From Zhuqueibacter pondensis (GTDB lineage: Bacteria > Zhuqueibacterota > Zhuqueibacteria > Zhuqueibacterales > Zhuqueibacteraceae), in contig JAPDQK010000031.1 of NCBI GenBank assembly GCA_034505955.1, forward strand, positions 1 to 64,000: a stretch of DNA of 64,000 nucleotides, given 5' to 3'. Positions 46,921 to 56,019 of the stretch are shown one piece after another (the stretch's first letter is position 1; each line of letters starts with the position of its first letter). The position numbers and the translations under genes are program-made. The notes below the pieces were generated by a model. That model worked only from the letters and a program-made list of their open reading frames with translations, was not told where the DNA came from and made no database searches.

Positions 46921-46945
46921 ATGCGAGACCGGCTTTGACTTCTTT

Positions 46946-47800
46946 TCAATTCTTGATCACCAAATACAACCCGCCAGCGACACGAACCACATCCAGGATC
47001 GGTCGCGCCCATTTCGATAATTCAATGCGATGATCGCGGCCATGCAGGTCAAAAATAACGATGCCATCATTTCTGTATTGTCTCTTGTAATCGAACCAGA
47101 CATTGTGCAGCGATTTGTCATAAACAATATTCTGAATAAACCAGTAAATCATCACCGAGCCGATCATCCTGACTGCATAGCGTTTTATTGTTACTTTTCT
47201 CTGGCCAAACTCCATGCCCGCGGCAAAGCCTGAAGTCAGGTAGCCGAGATGTGCGAGATTTTTGATAAAATGCCAATGCCGGTAATTTGCATTGAAAATA
47301 TAACTCTGGTGATTGGGCGCATCCTGAATCGCATCCTGATAATGATCGAAAAAAGCCGCCCACCAAAAGGCACCCAGCCCCAGCCATTTGAGTAACGAAG
47401 AGGATTGGCGTTGAGCCGAGGAACTGCTCGATGGCAATATCAAAGAACTCCATGGTAAAATTGATGCATCCAAAGGAGTAAAGCAAGCAATTTGTTTCAA
47501 CGACGGTTGCGTCGCAGGAAGACCGTGCGTTCCGAAATACAGCAGATTGATGGGAACGGGATCGGGCTCGCAAAACTTATATTGAATGGAAAAGGGATGA
47601 CGTTGAGATTTCAGGCTGAGCTGAGGATGCCGACGCGTATTTTCCCCGGGAATCGCGGGTTGTTGAAAAAAACAGACAGCGGTTGAAATGAGTGTCGTTG
47701 ATGAATCTGTTGAAACAATCTGCGGTCTTGAGTAGGTGGCTCCTGTGCTCGCCAACAACCAGAGCGATATTAACCGGAGAAAGACCTCGAACGCTTTCAT
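46946..47800 (-). CDS. Membrane-associated protein of unknown function
   Basis: From ATG 47800 (GGAA six bases before; ATG 47812 is possible), 284 residues. It has a signal-like N-terminus, a Ser-rich middle, then LKWLGLGAFWWAAFFDHYQDA and further hydrophobic segments (GYLTSGFAAGMEFG, MIGSVMIYWFIQNIVYDKSLHN) in the C-terminal half, ending with an amphipathic YLVIKN. Not recognised. The WAAFFDHYQDA plus IYWFIQN layout suggests a small membrane protein of the cell envelope. It stands alone among repeats and mobile-element debris. Confidence 0.6.
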   Translation of the reverse strand: MKAFEVFLRLISLWLLASTGATYSRPQIVSTDSSTTLISTAVCFFQQPAIPGENTRRHPQLSLKSQRHPFSIQYKFCEPDPVPINLLYFGTHGLPATQPSLKQIACFTPLDASILPWSSLILPSSSSSAQRQSSSLLKWLGLGAFWWAAFFDHYQDAIQDAPNHQSYIFNANYRHWHFIKNLAHLGYLTSGFAAGMEFGQRKVTIKRYAVRMIGSVMIYWFIQNIVYDKSLHNVWFDYKRQYRNDGIVIFDLHGRDHRIELSKWARPILDVVRVAGGLYLVIKN

Positions 47801-47938
47801 AGTTGATTCCATGACAAGTAAGAGTTGAATTGAAGGCGTAACAAATGAAAACAATATACGAAACCGAAGAAAAATTTCCAAGTACGCAATGAAGGTTTGA
47901 GTAATTCCCTCGGTGATTGGTGGATCATATAGCCTGCC

Positions 47939-48105
47939 CCGTCATGCCTGCCCCCCCTACGGGCGTAGCCTACGGGCGTAGCCTACGGGCGTAGCCAGCC
48001 GCAGGCCGGGGCTCGTAAGCATCTTCATTAACATGAGCAATGTTCTTGTACTTAAGAAGATTCCCTACGGGCGTAGCCTTCGGACGCAGTCTTTACACAA
48101 TGACA
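47939..48105. repeat. Hairpin-type repeat with triplicated CCTACGGGCGTAG
   Basis: Bounded by CGTCATGCCTG and ACACAATGACAGG (inverted). Three perfect tandem 13-base units CCTACGGGCGTAG lie at 47956-47994, and a fourth unit with CGGACGCAGTC lies at 48064-48092. It is related to the MITE interior but without the TATACT ends. Confidence 0.7.
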
Positions 48106-48150
48106 GGCGTGGGAATTATCCATTCCCCCAGTAAGCGAGGCATTACAGGG

Positions 48151-48179
48151 TTGACATTGAAGCAGGAGCTAATTATCTT
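48151..48179 (+). promoter_or_regulatory. Candidate thrC promoter
   Basis: TTGACA at 48151-48156, a 17-base spacer, TATCTT at 48174-48179. It would give a leader of about 150 bases containing the hairpin at 48218-48258. Confidence 0.45.
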
Positions 48180-48187
48180 TCTCTAAA

Positions 48188-48292
48188 AAGTGTTCGAGAA
48201 GTCGACTTTTGTTCAGTCCCAGAGGCCACGCCCGTAGCTTACGGGCGTAGCCTCTGGGCGTGGTCATCGGGACTTTTCAAATACGCTCCAAG
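48188..48292 (+). repeat. GTGTTTGAAAAGTC repeat, fuller copy with hairpin
   Basis: AAGTGTTCGAGAAGTC to GGGACTTTTCAAATACGCTC are inverted ends. The inner stem CCCAGAGG (48218-48225) with CCTCTGGG (48251-48258) encloses CGCCCGTA/TACGGGCG arms. A truncated relative is at 6307-6362. Confidence 0.7.
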
Positions 48293-48335
48293 ATCATTAA
48301 AGATTGCATGATGAATTTTACTTCATGGCGATTTT

Positions 48336-49649
48336 ATGTTTTCCGCTCATTATCATTGTCTCAACCATTGCCTCGGTGAATACCGCCTCGATACCATCAT
48401 CTACAACTGTCCGCATTGTGGTGATCTGCTCGAAGTGCGACACGATCTCGATGCACTGCGGCAAAAATCTGCCGCGGAATGGAAGATGCTATTCGATCAG
48501 CGTTATCGGGGCATGCAATGGCCGTACAACTTCGGCGTTTGGGGCAAAAAAGAATGGGTTAATCCCCACGTTGCCGACGAGAATATCGTCTCGCTCGGTG
48601 AAGGCGGCACGCATCTGTTTCGCGCCGAACGTTTTGGCAAATGGATCGGCCTGGACAATCTTTGGGTGAAGCAATGCGGCAACAGCCACACCGGCTCGTT
48701 CAAAGATTTGGGCATGACCGTGCTTGTTTCGCAAGTCAGGCAGATCCTTGCCAACGGCAAAAAGATTCGTGCCGTGGTTTGTGCTTCCACTGGCGACACC
48801 TCGGCCTCGCTGGCGGCGTATTGTGCGGCCGCCGGCATTCCCGCGGTGGTTTTATTACCTAAAGAGAAGATCAGTCCCGCACAGCTCATCCAGCCCATCG
48901 CCAACGGCGCATTGACGCTGGCGCTTGATACGGATTTCGATGGTTGCATGGCGATTGTGAAAGAGTTGGCCAGGCGACCGGATATCTATCTTGCCAACTC
49001 GATGAACTCGCTGCGTCTCGAAGGACAGAAAACCATCTCGATCGAGATCACGCAACAACTCGGTTGGGAAGCACCGGACTGGGTGATCGTGCCCGGCGGC
49101 AATCTCGGCAACATCTCCGCCATTGGCCGAGGCTTTCTCATGATGCGTGATCTCGGCTTGATTGATTGCCTGCCGCGACTCGTCTGCGCACAGGCCGAAA
49201 AAGCCAATCCATTGTATGAAAGCTACAAAACCGGCTTTCGCGAATTCCATCCCAGGAAGGCCGCGCCGACAGTCGCGAGCGCCATTCAAATCGGTAATCC
49301 CGTGAGTGTAAAAAGAGCCATCGCAATGCTGAAAGAGTTTGATGGCATCGTCGAACAGGCGAGCGAGGACGAACTTGTCAACGCCGCGGCACTCGGCGAC
49401 AAAGCTGGACTCTTCAACTGTCCGCACACCGGCGTCGCGCTGGCGGCGCTCATCAAACTCATCGAGCGTGGTGAGATCAAAAGGAATCATCGCGTGGTGG
49501 TGATCTCGACGGCGAACGGTCTGAAGTTTCCAGAGTTCAAAGTGCGTTACCATCTCGGGCAGTTGGCGGAAGTGAAACCGCGACACCGCAACGGCCTGGT
49601 GGAGGTTCCGGCAGATTTGGAGATGGTGATGGAAGCGATCGCGCGATAA
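48336..49649 (+). CDS. thrC: Threonine synthase
   Basis: PLP-dependent enzyme for the last step of threonine synthesis from O-phosphohomoserine. The N-terminal zinc-ribbon-like segment has Cys8, Cys12, Cys25 and Cys28. The PLP lysine is Lys123 in NSHTGSFKDLGMT, and the phosphate-binding loop GGNLGN is present near residue 253. At 437 residues the length is normal for the plant-like/short bacterial type. ATG 48336 is the only start that keeps the zinc segment whole. Its leader seems to contain a repeat-derived hairpin (48218-48258). Confidence 0.95.
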   Translation: MFSAHYHCLNHCLGEYRLDTIIYNCPHCGDLLEVRHDLDALRQKSAAEWKMLFDQRYRGMQWPYNFGVWGKKEWVNPHVADENIVSLGEGGTHLFRAERFGKWIGLDNLWVKQCGNSHTGSFKDLGMTVLVSQVRQILANGKKIRAVVCASTGDTSASLAAYCAAAGIPAVVLLPKEKISPAQLIQPIANGALTLALDTDFDGCMAIVKELARRPDIYLANSMNSLRLEGQKTISIEITQQLGWEAPDWVIVPGGNLGNISAIGRGFLMMRDLGLIDCLPRLVCAQAEKANPLYESYKTGFREFHPRKAAPTVASAIQIGNPVSVKRAIAMLKEFDGIVEQASEDELVNAAALGDKAGLFNCPHTGVALAALIKLIERGEIKRNHRVVVISTANGLKFPEFKVRYHLGQLAEVKPRHRNGLVEVPADLEMVMEAIAR

Positions 49650-49669
49650 CAGGCTGATTATGAAAAAGC

Positions 49670-49697
49670 TTGACTTTTGCCAGGAATTTTCTAATTT
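49670..49697 (+). promoter_or_regulatory. Promoter of the small gene pair
   Basis: TTGACT at 49670-49675, a 16-base spacer, TAATTT at 49692-49697; the ATG is 33 bases downstream. Same CTTGACTTTT form as at 41383 and 51580. Confidence 0.5.
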
Positions 49698-49730
49698 TTA
49701 GGATGAACATTTTCTCAAAAAGAATCAGCC

Positions 49731-49943
49731 ATGATCTACATTCAGATACCAGAAAAACAGGATGCCAAAGGACTCTATGTGCTGATGACCAATGGCACTG
49801 TAAAATGCTTGCCGGACAACGTTTACATTATCAACAAGGATCAGCTCAAACTGCTTGATAAACATAAGATTCGTTATAAACGGCTCAAGCCAGGGGATGT
49901 GAAGCTTACTGAGCCAAAGGCCTATGGCAATGAGGAAATATGA
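49731..49943 (+). CDS. Small hypothetical protein, first of a pair
   Basis: 70 residues, basic and Lys-rich (YIINKDQLKLLDKHKIRYKRLKPG), with no signal or membrane segment and no family recognised. It has its own promoter-like sequence and overlaps the next gene by 20 bases, so the two are surely translated together. The size and overlap recall toxin-antitoxin or adaptor pairs, but no motif supports that. Confidence 0.6.
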   Translation: MIYIQIPEKQDAKGLYVLMTNGTVKCLPDNVYIINKDQLKLLDKHKIRYKRLKPGDVKLTEPKAYGNEEI

Positions 49944-50244
49944 GGTTTATCTGCCCATCAAGTACAATGATGGGACAGACATTGAGCCGGAAAAATTTCG
50001 TCAAGTTAAAGTTGAGCTTTCGGCGATATTTGGTGGTCTCACTATGAGCCCCGTGGCTGCACCTTTTGAGGGGATATGGATTCATCAAGGAGTTGAATAT
50101 CGGGATATGGTCATCAAGCTGGAGATTATCACTTCTGATGATGAAAAAATTGAAAAATTTTTCAGAGATTACAAGGAAATACTCAAAGAGGTTTTTCAGC
50201 AAAAAGAAATTTTAATAACCATTCAGGAAGTACGAACTCTTTAA
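49924..50244 (+). CDS. Conserved-looking hypothetical protein, second of a pair
   Basis: 106 residues (or 104 from ATG 49930). The pattern KYEVYLPIKYNDGTDIEPEKF, FGGLTMSP and GIWIHQGVEYRDMVIKLEI is one I have seen in uncharacterised proteins of diverse bacteria, a small alpha/beta fold with no known activity. The C-terminus is charged and helical (DEKIEKFFRDYKEILKEVF). It overlaps the preceding gene by 20 bases, and its stop overlaps the stop of the convergent DUF3810-like gene by four bases. Confidence 0.65.
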   Translation: MAMRKYEVYLPIKYNDGTDIEPEKFRQVKVELSAIFGGLTMSPVAAPFEGIWIHQGVEYRDMVIKLEIITSDDEKIEKFFRDYKEILKEVFQQKEILITIQEVRTL

Positions 50245-51314
50245 AATGCTTTATGACTTCCACGCCATCTTATCACCAAATCCACCACATCCGTGTAATT
50301 CTCCACCCCACCTTCCACTTTGTTCGCGCGCAGGTAAAGGTCATAGCCCTTTTGTGAAAGCCCGGCAACCCGACCCATATATTTTTCGATCCGGCTTTGC
50401 ACCGAATCGAAATCGGCAATAACCTCCGGACGGATGAGTCGTGTCAATGAATCCGTATTGGCAAAACGGTGGTAACGCGCCATGAAAGGACCGATCAGTG
50501 AAAAATATGCGGAATAATGCAACGCCCGGTTCGGACTGCGCAGGCAAACCAGCACCGCCAGAAAACTGGCCTCGGATTCCCTCGCAAAGCCTCTACCGTG
50601 CGCTTTTTCATGCGCCAGAATAATCGGCATTTCCATCGGCAGCAGATGTGAATTGAGATGCACTTCATGAAAAAAAGGCCCGAAGATGCCGGAAGTCAAC
50701 GTGTAATCCAATGTTGCCGGTATTACCGGAAACTTCGGCGGCCACCGGCCGGAAATGGGGGGCAAGCTCATTTCCTGATAAACTTTGGAATAGCTGCGTT
50801 CGATCTCGTCGTTGAGCTCCCGCAGATTCCACATCGACAAAGGCTGCCACGTTTCGTTGGCACTTTCGATGCACCAAAGAAGATTTTCTCGCAACGTCAA
50901 GCTATCCGGCTCGACTTTGGCAAGCTGAAGTTGCTGCTCGATTTTGGGCCGGAAGTAGTTGAAGCCCCAAGCAAAATAAAACCACAAAACGAGTACCGTA
51001 ACACCGGCAAGCAATTCGAGCGCGCTGCGTAAAAAGCGTCGCCGCCAGATTCCGCGCACAATCCAAAACAATGCCGCCAGGATCGCCAGGTAAAGCGAAA
51101 TTTCGGAAAGTGAAAATGGCAGGGTTGCGGACAACGAGGAAAGGACTCGCGTCAGCCATTTGTAAAGACCACGGCTGTACCACAATTCTACAAGCTGAGG
51201 AGAACGGGCAAGAAAACGCAGCAGGCCGAACAGGGTGATGCTCGAGAGGATCAGCCATGCCAGGGCGAAATGCTTTTGTAGAACAGTCTGAAAGCGGCGA
51301 ATAAAGCTCATCAT
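50241..51314 (-). CDS. DUF3810-like membrane metalloprotease-like protein
   Basis: 357 residues from ATG 51314. Three membrane segments (about 17-36, 72-88 and 99-117) come first, then an extracytoplasmic domain with the zincin motif HEKAH at residues 235-239 and following GRGFARESEASFLAVL, whose Glu could be the third ligand, as in DUF3810. A peptidase role is likely but not shown. The TTG at 51323 is an alternative start. Its end overlaps the convergent small gene by four bases. Confidence 0.85.
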   Translation of the reverse strand: MMSFIRRFQTVLQKHFALAWLILSSITLFGLLRFLARSPQLVELWYSRGLYKWLTRVLSSLSATLPFSLSEISLYLAILAALFWIVRGIWRRRFLRSALELLAGVTVLVLWFYFAWGFNYFRPKIEQQLQLAKVEPDSLTLRENLLWCIESANETWQPLSMWNLRELNDEIERSYSKVYQEMSLPPISGRWPPKFPVIPATLDYTLTSGIFGPFFHEVHLNSHLLPMEMPIILAHEKAHGRGFARESEASFLAVLVCLRSPNRALHYSAYFSLIGPFMARYHRFANTDSLTRLIRPEVIADFDSVQSRIEKYMGRVAGLSQKGYDLYLRANKVEGGVENYTDVVDLVIRWRGSHKAF

Positions 51315-51441
51315 GACACCCAAATGATGTTCACAGAGATTCCGAATTCAATCCTGAAAATACACAACCGGGATGAAATTGCCAAAGGAATTTTTTCAAT
51401 TGGTGCCTTTGATAATCCCTCAGTCTCGGGTGGGGGCTAAC

Positions 51442-51525
51442 TGTCATTCTGGAAGACTGCGTCCGCAGGAATCTTTTTTCAAACCAGCACTGTGCTTCAT
51501 AGCAACAAGATACTTCCAGTATGAC
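51442..51525. repeat. TGTCATTCTGG...CCAGTATGACA hairpin element
   Basis: The first half CTGTCATTCTGGAAGACTGCG is identical to the MITE copy 1 interior (21334-21354); the other end CTTCCAGTATGACA is inverted. No TATACT ends. The rest of the 51315-51706 gap holds the promoter at 51580 and nothing else visible. Confidence 0.65.
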
Positions 51526-51579
51526 ATGGATTGTACTCCACCGGTAAGTGAGGCATCACTGCCTTTGTTTTTTTTCTCC

Positions 51580-51608
51580 TTGACTTTTAAGCGCCGGAAA
51601 GATACTTT
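51580..51608 (+). promoter_or_regulatory. Promoter of the two-component unit
   Basis: TTGACT at 51580-51585, a 17-base spacer, TACTTT at 51603-51608. It lies upstream of the histidine kinase. Confidence 0.45.
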
Positions 51609-51808
51609 TTGATGAAAACTGCCAAAGCCGAGACCTCGCGAATGTCGTTTGTTCAAGCTCTTCGTACCGCGGCTTTCACGCCGCGGCCGAAATTTTTTGA
51701 ACACTGATGAGCGCAGCCCAACGCTGTTTTTTAATATGCGTTGATCTCGGAAAATCCGCCTCTCAAACTATTTGCGGTTGCGATGGTTTTTCAAGAGTTA
51801 CTCTTCAT

Positions 51809-53494
51809 ATGAACCCTGCCAGCACAAATTTTTCCAGTCCTGATCCGGTTCACAGGTTTCGTGATTTGTCGTGCCGGATTTTGTATTGCGCGAATCACGG
51901 CTTTTTGCGCACCGACTTCCTGCGGGAAGTTTTAAAGCTGCTTCTGGATTTCTCCGGTGCTGATGCGGTGTTGTTGCATTTGAAGGAAAACAGCAAGTAT
52001 TTTCTTGGCAAGTGCACACGCCCAGAGTCAACTTTCAGCATCGAAATCGCACCGTGTGCCAACGCTGAAATCATTCCGGCCTCGGCAAATGATTCCGGGA
52101 TGCAACGTTTGCGCCGAGAGGTTGCTGCAGGTCAATTTGATCCGGCCTCACCTTTTTTCACTTCCAAAGGCAGTTTTTGGACTGGCGACGCGGCAAGCGC
52201 CCTGCACACAGACAACGACAGTCATCATCGATCGCTTGCCCTGATTCCGCTCATAACCAATGACGGAAAAAACGAAAGAATCGGATTGCTGGAATTGCGG
52301 AGCGCGCACCAAAACTTCTTTTCCAAAAGGGAAATTGAATTTTATGAAGGCATCGCTCAAATTCTCAGCGTGGCTCTGGCGCACCGGCGTGCACAAGTGA
52401 ATTTGCGCGAGCGCGTCAAGGAGCTGACCTGCCTTTATGAAATCGCGCAGGTGGTCGAGCGACCCGGAGTGGAAATGGAGGAAATGCTGCAAAGCATTGT
52501 GGAGCTGCTTCCGCCGGCGTGGTTATATCCCGAGATCGCCTGTGCCAGGATCATCGTCGATGGTCGCGCATACTACACAACAGGATTTGAAGAGGTTTGG
52601 CACAAACAAACTGCGGACATCATTGTGAATGGCGAGCGGCGCGGCGAAGTGGCTGTGGTTTATGTGGAACACAAACCGGAGCAGGACGAAGGGCCATTTC
52701 TCAAGGAGGAGCGCAATTTGATCGAGGCGGTGGCGAGGGAGTTGGCACTCCTGATAGAACGAAAGAAAGCCGAGGATGATAAAGTCCGGTTGCAAGAACA
52801 GCTCAGACATGCCGATCGGCTGGCAACCATCGGGCAGCTTTCTGCCGGCGTGGCGCATGAGCTAAACGAGCCGCTGGGAAGTATTTTGGGGTTCGCGCAA
52901 TTGGCAAAAAAGTGTCCCGATCTGCCCAAGCAGGCCGAACAGGACATCGAAAAAATCGTGCATGCTTCCCTCTATGCGCGGGAGATCATCCGCAAGCTCA
53001 TGCTTTTTGCCCGCCAAATGCCGCAGCAGAGGAGCCGTGTCAATTTGAATCAGTTGGTCATCGAAGCTCTTTCTTTTTTTGAATCGCGTTTCGCGAAGGA
53101 GGGAATCACGCTCGTGCGCGCGCTGGCGCCGGATCTTCCGGTGATCACTGCCGATCCTTCACAGTTGACCCAGGTTCTGGTCAATTTGGTGGTCAATGCC
53201 ATTCAGGCGATGCCTCAAGGCGGCACGCTCACCGTCGGCACATGTTTTGACGAAGTGCATGTCATATTATTTGTGGCAGACACGGGCATCGGCATGAGCG
53301 AAGAAATCAGGAAGCAAATCTTTGTGCCTTTTTTCACAACCAAGGAAGTGGGGCAAGGAACGGGTTTGGGCTTGTCCGTTGTTCACGGCATTGTGACTGC
53401 ACATGGCGGTACGATCACAGTTGAGAGCGAAGTCGGTCGAGGCTCGCGATTCGAAATTCGACTACCGGTAACTTTATCAAGTGGCGCAAAATGA
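51809..53494 (+). CDS. Soluble GAF-domain sensor histidine kinase
   Basis: 561 residues from ATG 51809 (an upstream in-frame ATG at 51707 adds 34 residues without a clear site). Two GAF-like sensor regions (about 30-190 and 205-320) are linked to a HisKA dimerisation domain with the phospho-acceptor His350 in SAGVAHELNEPLG and a HATPase domain with the N box NLVVNAIQAMPQGG, G1 DTGIGM and G2 GTGLGLS. There is no membrane segment, so it senses a cytoplasmic signal. The response regulator gene overlaps its stop by four bases, so the two form a dedicated pair. Confidence 0.93.
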   Translation: MNPASTNFSSPDPVHRFRDLSCRILYCANHGFLRTDFLREVLKLLLDFSGADAVLLHLKENSKYFLGKCTRPESTFSIEIAPCANAEIIPASANDSGMQRLRREVAAGQFDPASPFFTSKGSFWTGDAASALHTDNDSHHRSLALIPLITNDGKNERIGLLELRSAHQNFFSKREIEFYEGIAQILSVALAHRRAQVNLRERVKELTCLYEIAQVVERPGVEMEEMLQSIVELLPPAWLYPEIACARIIVDGRAYYTTGFEEVWHKQTADIIVNGERRGEVAVVYVEHKPEQDEGPFLKEERNLIEAVARELALLIERKKAEDDKVRLQEQLRHADRLATIGQLSAGVAHELNEPLGSILGFAQLAKKCPDLPKQAEQDIEKIVHASLYAREIIRKLMLFARQMPQQRSRVNLNQLVIEALSFFESRFAKEGITLVRALAPDLPVITADPSQLTQVLVNLVVNAIQAMPQGGTLTVGTCFDEVHVILFVADTGIGMSEEIRKQIFVPFFTTKEVGQGTGLGLSVVHGIVTAHGGTITVESEVGRGSRFEIRLPVTLSSGAK

Positions 53495-54837
53495 TGTCTC
53501 CGGCAAAAAGAGAGTGTATTCTGGTGGTTGATGACGCCAGGGATACGTTGGAAGTGCTGCAAAGAAATTTGACGGCGCAGCGATACCAGGTCTTTACGGC
53601 CACGAGTGTCGTTGAGGCCATCAATATACTTGATACGGCCGACGTTGACCTGGTCATCACCGACCTGAAAATGCCCGAGATCAGCGGCATGGACCTGATC
53701 CGTCATGTTCGTGAAAATTTCAAAGATACCGAAGTGATCATGATGACCGGTTACCCTTCGATTGAGGGGGCGGTCACGGCGGTCAAAAGCGGCGCCGAAG
53801 AGTATTTGACAAAACCGTTTACAGACGAAGAGTTGTTTGCGGCGGTACGGCGAACGCTCGACAAGCTGCTCATCCGTCGTGCCACGCAAGTGCAATCATA
53901 TCAGCCGCCGGCAACGCCGCACGGCTTGCTTGGTGAATCGGAAAGCATGCGCCGGGTCTTGCGCGCCATTACCAAGGCTGCATCCACTTCCGCCACCATT
54001 CTCATTACCGGAGAGAGCGGCACGGGCAAGGAGCTGGTCGCGCGCTCGATTCATTACAGCAGCCCGCGTGCCGCAGCGCCGTTTGTGCCCATCAACTGCG
54101 GCGGCATTCCGGAACAACTGCTGGAAAGCGAACTTTTCGGGCACGTCAAGGGCGCTTTCACCGGTGCAGTGGAAACGCGCGCTGGTTTCTTTCAAACCGC
54201 CGATGGGGGCACAATTTTTCTGGATGAAATCAGCGAAACTTCGCTCGCAATGCAGGTCAAACTGCTCCGCGTTCTGCAGGACAAGGAGGTTTGCATGGTT
54301 GGTTCGACGCGCGCCCGAAAAGTGGATGTGCGAATCATTGCCGCCACCAACAAGGATTTGCTTGCGTTGGTGAAGAAAAACGCCTTCCGTGACGATTTGT
54401 TCTATCGTCTCAACGTCATTACGATCGATTTGCCGCCTCTGCGCGAACGCAACCATGACATTCTGCTGTTGACGCAGCACTTCGTCAAAGTCTATGCCGA
54501 GGAGGCAGGCAAGCCGGTGCCGCGCTTTTCGGATCAGGTTCTCCAGATCTTCAAAAATTACGATTGGCCGGGAAACGTGCGAGAGCTGCAAAATGTGATT
54601 CAACGTCTGGTGGTGATGACGGAAAGCGATGTCATTGATGTTCCCGACCTGCCGGCACTCATGCGTTTCTCAGCGCAACGGGGAACGGGTCTCCAACGAA
54701 CCCTGGCTGAAATGGAAGCCGAACATATCCGCAACGTTCTCGCCAGTGTGAATGGCAACAAGACGCGGGCTGCGGAGATTCTCGGAATCGATCGCAAAAC
54801 CTTGCGTGAAAAATTGAGGCATTACTCGATAAGTTAG
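53491..54837 (+). CDS. NtrC-family sigma-54 response regulator
   Basis: A receiver domain (about 8-120) with phospho-acceptor Asp58 in LVITDLKMP and Lys in YLTKPF. The AAA+ sigma-54 activator domain (about 150-380) has Walker A GESGTGKE, the sigma-54 contact loop GAFTGA, and Walker B GGTIFLDEI. The C-terminal Fis-type helix-turn-helix is NKTRAAEILGIDRKTLREKL. It starts ATGATG, overlapping the kinase stop by four bases. It activates sigma-54 promoters when phosphorylated by the preceding kinase; no -24/-12 target was found in this window by eye. Confidence 0.96.
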   Translation: MMSPAKRECILVVDDARDTLEVLQRNLTAQRYQVFTATSVVEAINILDTADVDLVITDLKMPEISGMDLIRHVRENFKDTEVIMMTGYPSIEGAVTAVKSGAEEYLTKPFTDEELFAAVRRTLDKLLIRRATQVQSYQPPATPHGLLGESESMRRVLRAITKAASTSATILITGESGTGKELVARSIHYSSPRAAAPFVPINCGGIPEQLLESELFGHVKGAFTGAVETRAGFFQTADGGTIFLDEISETSLAMQVKLLRVLQDKEVCMVGSTRARKVDVRIIAATNKDLLALVKKNAFRDDLFYRLNVITIDLPPLRERNHDILLLTQHFVKVYAEEAGKPVPRFSDQVLQIFKNYDWPGNVRELQNVIQRLVVMTESDVIDVPDLPALMRFSAQRGTGLQRTLAEMEAEHIRNVLASVNGNKTRAAEILGIDRKTLREKLRHYSIS

Positions 54838-54900
54838 ATGCCCGCTCAAAGCTGCAGCGGCATGCGCTTTTGATTACAATTTGCGTCGAGGGAGGTCATC

Positions 54901-56019
54901 ATGCCTGTACAGGTAGGGCAAATCGTCGACCGCAAAGAGTTGAAGGCATTCATTTATTTGCCGGCGGCGATTCATCGTAACCATGCACTGTGGGCACCAC
55001 CGATTTATCAGGAGGAGTGGCGTTTTTTCAATCCGCAGAAAAATCGGGCATTTTCATATTGTGATGCGACGCTCGCATTGGCACGACGCGATCACGAGCC
55101 TGTCGGGCGCATTATGGGCATCATCAACAGGCGACACAATGAAATCACGAACCAAAAAACTGCGCGATTTGGCTACCTGGAATGCCTGGAAGATCAAGAA
55201 ATCATCCACGCCCTGCTCAATTATGTAGAAGCCTGGGCGCGGGACAAGGGGATGAACAAGATTGTCGGACCGATGGGTTTCACCGATCAAGATCCGGAAG
55301 GTTTCATGATCGAGGGCTTTGAGCATGGCCCAACGATCGCCACCTACTACAACACCCCGTCCTTCATTCACCTGCTTGAAGCCGAGGATTATACCAAGGA
55401 AGTGGATTATGTGGTGTACAAAATAAAAGTGCCTGACCGCATTCCGGAGTTCTATGAAAAAATCTACAGAAGAATATCGAAGCAGCAGGAATTTACCCTG
55501 GTCGAGTTCAGCAGGCGGAAAGAGCTGAAAGCGTACATTCGTCCGGTGCTCGGCCTCTTGAACGAAACCTTTGAGCACATTTACGGCTTCGCCCCACTCG
55601 ATGAAAAGGAGATGGAAAACCTCGCCAGCCAGTATTTGCCAGTATTGGATCCGCGATTTGTAAAAGTCGTAAAAAGAGATCACCAGGTCATTGCATTTAT
55701 TATTGGCATCCCGAATATGATTGATGGGATCCGCAAAGCGAAGGGTCGCCTTTTTCCTTTTGGCATATTTCAGATCATCCGTGCCACAAAAAAGACCAAG
55801 CAACTGGATTTGCTGCTCGGTGGCATTAAACAGGAATACCGCGGGCGCGGCTTGGATGTATTGATGGGGCGCGCCATGCTGAAGTCGGCCATGCAAGCCG
55901 GATTCGAATACATGGACAGCCATCACGAGTTGGAAACCAATACGAGCATCCGCGCCGAAATGGAGCGTGCCGGCGGGCAGGTTTATAAACGCTACCGCAT
56001 TTTTCAGAAATCACTCTGA
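54901..56019 (+). CDS. GNAT-like acyltransferase of unknown substrate
   Basis: 372 residues, start ATG 54901 with GAGGGAGG at five bases. The C-terminal half has the acetyl-CoA loop EYRGRGLDVLMG near residue 320 and the final HHELETNTSIRAEMERAGG strand-helix of the GNAT fold. The N-terminal half (ALWAPPIYQEEWRFF, FGYLECLED) resembles a second degenerate GNAT lobe. Similar large proteins are widespread and uncharacterised. It follows the response regulator by 63 bases and may belong to its operon. Confidence 0.75.
   Translation: MPVQVGQIVDRKELKAFIYLPAAIHRNHALWAPPIYQEEWRFFNPQKNRAFSYCDATLALARRDHEPVGRIMGIINRRHNEITNQKTARFGYLECLEDQEIIHALLNYVEAWARDKGMNKIVGPMGFTDQDPEGFMIEGFEHGPTIATYYNTPSFIHLLEAEDYTKEVDYVVYKIKVPDRIPEFYEKIYRRISKQQEFTLVEFSRRKELKAYIRPVLGLLNETFEHIYGFAPLDEKEMENLASQYLPVLDPRFVKVVKRDHQVIAFIIGIPNMIDGIRKAKGRLFPFGIFQIIRATKKTKQLDLLLGGIKQEYRGRGLDVLMGRAMLKSAMQAGFEYMDSHHELETNTSIRAEMERAGGQVYKRYRIFQKSL

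Noticed and set aside
47956..47994. Three tandem 13-base units as a CRISPR-like array
   Set aside because: There are no spacers between the units and no cas genes; the units match the MITE interior.
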